Assembly: GCA_029224465.1 (NCBI GenBank)
Contig: JAQXUQ010000031.1
Location: 17,002-81,001 of the forward strand
Direction: 5' to 3'
DNA length: 64,000 nucleotides
Origin: Bacillota bacterium
GTDB taxonomy: Bacteria; Bacillota; Clostridia; Lachnospirales; Lachnospiraceae
The notes under the pieces were generated by a model. That model was given only the letters and a program-made list of their open reading frames with translations. It searched no databases and was not told the origin of the DNA. Both the position numbers and the translations under genes were made by a program. Below are positions 60,734 to 64,000 of the stretch, piece by piece (position 1 is the stretch's first letter; the number at the start of each line of letters is the position of its first letter).

Positions 60734-61970
60734 TGCCGCCTCCGTAGATCTCATACATTTTCTGAAGATCCTCATAAAAACGCCTTGTCACTTCCGGGTC
60801 TGTGCAGGTAAGGCTTTCGATCCTGCCCGTAAAAGTCCGTATCCATGGAAGTATTTCCTGCGCATCATCTACAATGGCTATAAATTCATAGGTATGCTCA
60901 TCCAGCCGGATTACGGTTCCATTTCTCTTCTCCCTGTACAACCTGTCAGCAACAAAGCTTTCGTCTTCCTCCAAACGAATCCGCATGGTCAGTCTCTGAA
61001 GTTCTCCGTTCCGGTCAGGGCCTGAAGATGTTCCCCATAAATACCCGGCAAAACAATTTCCCGTCCTTTCCAGCTTTTCCGGTTCCGGTTGGTTTTCCAT
61101 CATTTTGACTGCGTGAATTCTGTCCAGTCTGTACATTCGTGGACGTCTTTCTTCAAAACTGTATGCCATCAGATTCTCCCTGCCGTTCCGCGTACTGATA
61201 TATATCTTCATCGGATAGACAAGCGCCTGATACCTCCCGTCTTTATCTCTCCTTGTAGAAAAAGTGATCAGCGCGTTTTTCCTTTCCATGCGGCAGGCAA
61301 GAAGCTCTTCAAGAATCCCTGAATCGAGTGCTCCCATCAGATAATGATGTTTGAAGCTGAAATAATCAGAGGGAGCCGGATATTTGTCGAGAAGGAACGC
61401 GCCGACTGTTCCAAGCGGCATCATCTCTGACGCGAAGGAAATCGCGTCTTTCCATGCGTCCATATCCCATGCCCTGTCGCATCGGCTATAGAGCAGTTCT
61501 CTTCCGGATTTCTCCGCTTTCAGAATTCCGAGGGATACATACTCCTTCAGTTTATTACGGATGGTGGAGTCATCCGGCATAAAAGAGTCATCCGCGATAT
61601 CCTGACAGTAGTCCTGTACGCGGTCGGCAATCGTCTTAAAGGAAAGTTTTTCTCCGTCCGCCAGCATATCCAGAATATAAAAATGCAGAGTGATATCCTT
61701 ATTCGTGAAGCTTTTGGTCTTCAACGCCCTGTAGAGCGGATTATGCTGCGTCTCCCGGCTGTCTACGGAAATAAATACACGTTTCCCGGAAGCGTCCTGG
61801 TGAAATACCATGGAATCGCCCAGCCAGCTTTCGATCCTCCGGCGCTCATTGTCATAGTTGCGGGGACTTTTCCAGCCAAAATCGTTACGGGTGTGGACGC
61901 CATCGACATAGAAATCCCGCATGTAGGCCCGGATTTTCTCAAAATTCTTGATCAGTTCGCTGTATGCCAT
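60720..61970 (-). CDS. WYL-domain transcriptional regulator (first of pair)
   Basis: A 416-residue regulator. The N-terminal half (AYSELIKNFEKIRAYMRDFYVDG start; SFMPDDSTIRNKLKEYVSLGILKAEKSG) holds HTH-type segments. The WYL domain follows (about 235-330; LVYPMKIYISTRNGRENLMAYS), and then the C-terminal WYL-associated region. It is followed by a second, shorter WYL gene and DUF2828, likely as one operon. WYL regulators commonly control conflict, DNA-damage or RNA-repair systems. ATG at 61,970. It is expected to regulate its own operon. Confidence 0.85.
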   Translation of the reverse strand: MAYSELIKNFEKIRAYMRDFYVDGVHTRNDFGWKSPRNYDNERRRIESWLGDSMVFHQDASGKRVFISVDSRETQHNPLYRALKTKSFTNKDITLHFYILDMLADGEKLSFKTIADRVQDYCQDIADDSFMPDDSTIRNKLKEYVSLGILKAEKSGRELLYSRCDRAWDMDAWKDAISFASEMMPLGTVGAFLLDKYPAPSDYFSFKHHYLMGALDSGILEELLACRMERKNALITFSTRRDKDGRYQALVYPMKIYISTRNGRENLMAYSFEERRPRMYRLDRIHAVKMMENQPEPEKLERTGNCFAGYLWGTSSGPDRNGELQRLTMRIRLEEDESFVADRLYREKRNGTVIRLDEHTYEFIAIVDDAQEILPWIRTFTGRIESLTCTDPEVTRRFYEDLQKMYEIYGGGNAVQ

Positions 61971-62031
61971 CGTCCTTTACCATCTATACCCGACCGCCAT
62001 TAGATTGCGAATTCTGAAAACCGCACTTTCC

Positions 62032-62382
62032 TCACACACGCATCTTCCGGCTCACAAACCAGAATCCGTTCTCCTCATAATACAGATCGACTCTCTGCCC
62101 GAGTATCCGGCAGACATACCGGATACCTGCACCGCCTGCCTTGAGACTGGCACACCGGTCGACGCGGAGGATCTGATCAATATCGTATTTGCGGCCGTCC
62201 TCCCAGATAAGGCGGAGCGGCTTCATCCGCCCGTCGGAGGAAAAATCCGCGATCACTTCGACATAAGCTTTATACGGACTTACGAAAAGCGCTTCCTGCG
62301 CATTCTCCGTAAGAGGCGCGCCGTCTCGCGCATCCGGGCGGTCCGAACGCCCGGAATCATGATGATAGTCGTAAACGCCCAC
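62032..62382 (-). CDS. Small partner of the DinB-type polymerase
   Basis: A 116-residue protein with a GTG start that follows the polymerase TAA without a gap. The central segment RMKPLRLIWEDGRKYDIDQIL resembles a small beta-barrel. Similar small genes sit behind Y-family polymerase genes in Firmicutes and are thought to be accessory. There is no catalytic motif. AAGGTGAGG precedes the start. Function is inferred only from position. Confidence 0.6.
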   Translation of the reverse strand: MGVYDYHHDSGRSDRPDARDGAPLTENAQEALFVSPYKAYVEVIADFSSDGRMKPLRLIWEDGRKYDIDQILRVDRCASLKAGGAGIRYVCRILGQRVDLYYEENGFWFVSRKMRV

Positions 62383-63705
62383 TTACCTCACCTTCCTCGT
62401 AAGAAGCAATGTCTCACACCCGCTACGGTTTCCGTGTTCCAGATACGAATGCGGATGAATCATATGGTCCTCCGCCGTCGCATTTAAGGAGGAAAGATAC
62501 CGGTCCTCATGCATAATGCCCCTCTGCACCGCAGCATACCCGTACCGGCTGCGGATCAATGACACCATTCTGTCCGCCCGCATCTGCTGCTCGCGGTGCT
62601 GCTCGTCCAGAAACAGAGAAAGCTGCCTAGGCTGTCCCTCCTGTTTTAAGTCACAGACACTGACCCCGATGCTCCGGATCGGTTTCTCCCACCGGTACAG
62701 CTGCTGAAAGATGGAAAACGCCGCCCCCGCGATCTCGCCGGAGATATTGGTGGGCGCCGCCAGCTTTTTCTGCTGGTGGTATCCGCAAAGATCCGTGTCA
62801 CGCACATAAATGGAGACCACCTGCCCCTCAAATTGATTCTTCCGGAGCCGCTCCGATACACTCTCCGCAAGCAGATAAAGCACGAGCCGCACATCCTCAT
62901 CATTGACCAGATCTCTCGGCGTTGTCGTACTGTTGCCGACGCTCTTGACCGGCGCCTCTATGCCGAGATCATTTACCGGCGTCCGGTCCTCACCCCTTGC
63001 AAAAACAGACAGCATCAGGCCGATTTTGCCGAACCAGTTCTCAAGATAAGAAGGATCTGCATCCGCAAGCTCCCCGATCGTGCGAATGCCGTATTTCTCC
63101 AGCTTTTTCTCCGTCCTTCTCCCGACATACAGAAGATCCGACACCGGAAGCGGATAGATCAGCCTCTTATAATTATCCCTGTCAAAAACAGTGATGGCAT
63201 CCGGCTTCTTGTAGTCACTGCCGAGTTTTGCGTAGATCTTGTTCCATGAGACACCGATGCTGACCGTGATACCGAGTTCCCGGCGAATCCTCGCGCTGAT
63301 CTCCTGCGCAATCCGGCAGCCGTTTTCAAGCGTTCGTGTGTGATCTCCCAGAAGCGCGCAGCTGTCCGTAAGATCAATCCAGTATTCATCGAGGCCGAAG
63401 CTCTCCACCTGCCCGGAATATTCCTGATAAATGGCTCTTGCCATGCGGGAAAAGCGCAGGTACAGATACATCCTCGGCGGAACAAAAACAATGTCCGGGC
63501 AGCACTGCCTCGCCTGCCAGAGCGCCATGCCGGTCTTCACGCCGCGTCGCTTTGCGATGTAGTTGGCCGTGAGGACAATGCCGTGGCGCTGCTGCGGATC
63601 ACCGCCGACCGCAAGCGGCTTTCCGGCAAGCTCCGGGTGATACAGCATCTCCACCGACGCGTAAAAACAATTGCAGTCCACATGCAAGATGATCCGATCC
63701 GGCAT
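62383..63705 (-). CDS. Y-family DNA polymerase (DinB/Pol IV-like)
   Basis: A 440-residue translesion polymerase: ILHVDCNCFYASVEM carries the first catalytic Asp, FGLDEYWIDLTD the second acidic pair, VSWNKIYAKLGSDYKKPD the finger motif, and KYGIRTIGELADA the HhH segment. A C-terminal little finger follows, with a probable clamp-binding segment near RQLSLFLD. It would bypass lesions in DNA damage. ATG at 63,705 has GGGGGG upstream. No LexA box was seen in the upstream 260 bp. Confidence 0.9.
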   Translation of the reverse strand: MPDRIILHVDCNCFYASVEMLYHPELAGKPLAVGGDPQQRHGIVLTANYIAKRRGVKTGMALWQARQCCPDIVFVPPRMYLYLRFSRMARAIYQEYSGQVESFGLDEYWIDLTDSCALLGDHTRTLENGCRIAQEISARIRRELGITVSIGVSWNKIYAKLGSDYKKPDAITVFDRDNYKRLIYPLPVSDLLYVGRRTEKKLEKYGIRTIGELADADPSYLENWFGKIGLMLSVFARGEDRTPVNDLGIEAPVKSVGNSTTTPRDLVNDEDVRLVLYLLAESVSERLRKNQFEGQVVSIYVRDTDLCGYHQQKKLAAPTNISGEIAGAAFSIFQQLYRWEKPIRSIGVSVCDLKQEGQPRQLSLFLDEQHREQQMRADRMVSLIRSRYGYAAVQRGIMHEDRYLSSLNATAEDHMIHPHSYLEHGNRSGCETLLLTRKVR

Positions 63706-63738
63706 CCTTCTCACCCCCCGTCTTCCATTTTCCGGCAA

Positions 63739-64000
63739 CTTTCTCTTCGTCTTTCTCTATAGCCGCCCCGCTGTGCTGCTCTACTGTACCGGCTCCGCTA
63801 TAGCTCCATCTGCTCCGCCGGCTCTAGCTGTGCCTTTCTCTGTAGCTGCCTTTCTCTGTGCTGAATTAAAAATCGAAATGCAGGTGAGAAATCCTTTTCA
63901 GTACCTTTGTAAATCCAAATGCCACATCTCCGTATTATCTGCATTTCGTCTTACAAAGCCTGGCCTTTGTCTGGCTTGCACTTACTGAATTCTGTCTTCT
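63739..64000. repeat. Upstream of dinB: low-complexity tract and interlocked palindromes
   Basis: No gene visible to the window end. Bases 63,760-63,860 carry short repeats such as GCCTTTCTCTGTAGCTG and CGGCTCCGCTATAGC. Then CGAAATGCAG (63,874-63,883) pairs with CTGCATTTCG (63,939-63,948), and CTTTGTAA (63,905-63,912) with TTACAAAG (63,951-63,958), two interlocked inverted repeats. The layout resembles the other palindrome-rich gaps at 23.2-23.9 kb and 49.2-49.7 kb. Confidence 0.6.

Noticed and set aside
63705..64000. LexA box upstream of dinB
   Set aside because: No CGAAC-N4-GTTCG or similar site was found in the visible 260 bp.

Overview
The window reads like the chromosome of a gut-type Gram-positive anaerobe of the Clostridia, most likely Lachnospiraceae-like. 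Signs of this are sortase-anchored pili with LPxTG signals, lipoprotein-anchored ABC binding proteins, YesM/YesN-type two-component systems, several GPH-family sugar symporters, Shine-Dalgarno-led genes and a mixed GC content. No rRNA, tRNA, CRISPR array or intact transposase was seen. The genus is an inference.

Layout. 1-10.4 kb: a pilus operon on the minus strand (small coiled-coil protein, signal peptidase I with a repetitive N-terminus, giant tip adhesin, major pilin, class C sortase cut by the window edge). 10.9-13.3 kb: a membrane-embedded alpha/beta hydrolase coupled to a MarR regulator. 14.1-23.2 kb: a three-gene ABC importer (binding protein, fused permease, unusually long ATPase) next to a divergent response regulator and a binding-protein/histidine-kinase pair. 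The arrangement recalls AfuABC hexose-phosphate import with HptRSA-type sensing. 23.15-23.86 kb: a noncoding stretch built from a 288-bp tandem repeat. 23.9-30.8 kb: a glycosyltransferase and LuxR regulator, then a putrescine-type aminotransferase behind a terminator-bearing leader, an NhaC-like antiporter, a cytidylate-kinase-like protein and a small membrane protein.

30.8-36.5 kb: a hydroxy-acid/aldonate operon (LarA-family racemase, split altronate-dehydratase-like enzyme, GntP permease) flanked by GntR and TetR regulators. 36.6-46.7 kb: a RelBE-type module next to a GH2 remnant, then two transporter-plus-hydrolase operons (GPH + GH2; GPH + carboxylesterase) around two tandem AraC paralogues. 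47-52.9 kb: a secreted nuclease, HIT protein, DUF488, VOC, MFS and AraC genes, and GNAT. 53-55.7 kb: an AT-richer SF1 helicase resembling defence helicases. 55.7-58.5 kb: peroxide-stress genes yaaA and bcp and another GPH transporter. 58.7-63.7 kb: a DUF2828 von Willebrand-type protein with two WYL regulators, and a DinB-type polymerase with a small partner.

Most genes lie on the minus strand in short operons. The strongest points for follow-up are: five exact 15-residue tryptophan repeats in the pilus signal peptidase; the 288-bp tandem repeat; the terminator in the aminotransferase leader; the ATPase insertion carrying a second LSGG-like motif; the LarA/dehydratase/GntP pathway; and the WYL/DUF2828 junction, where the DUF2828 start appears deleted.
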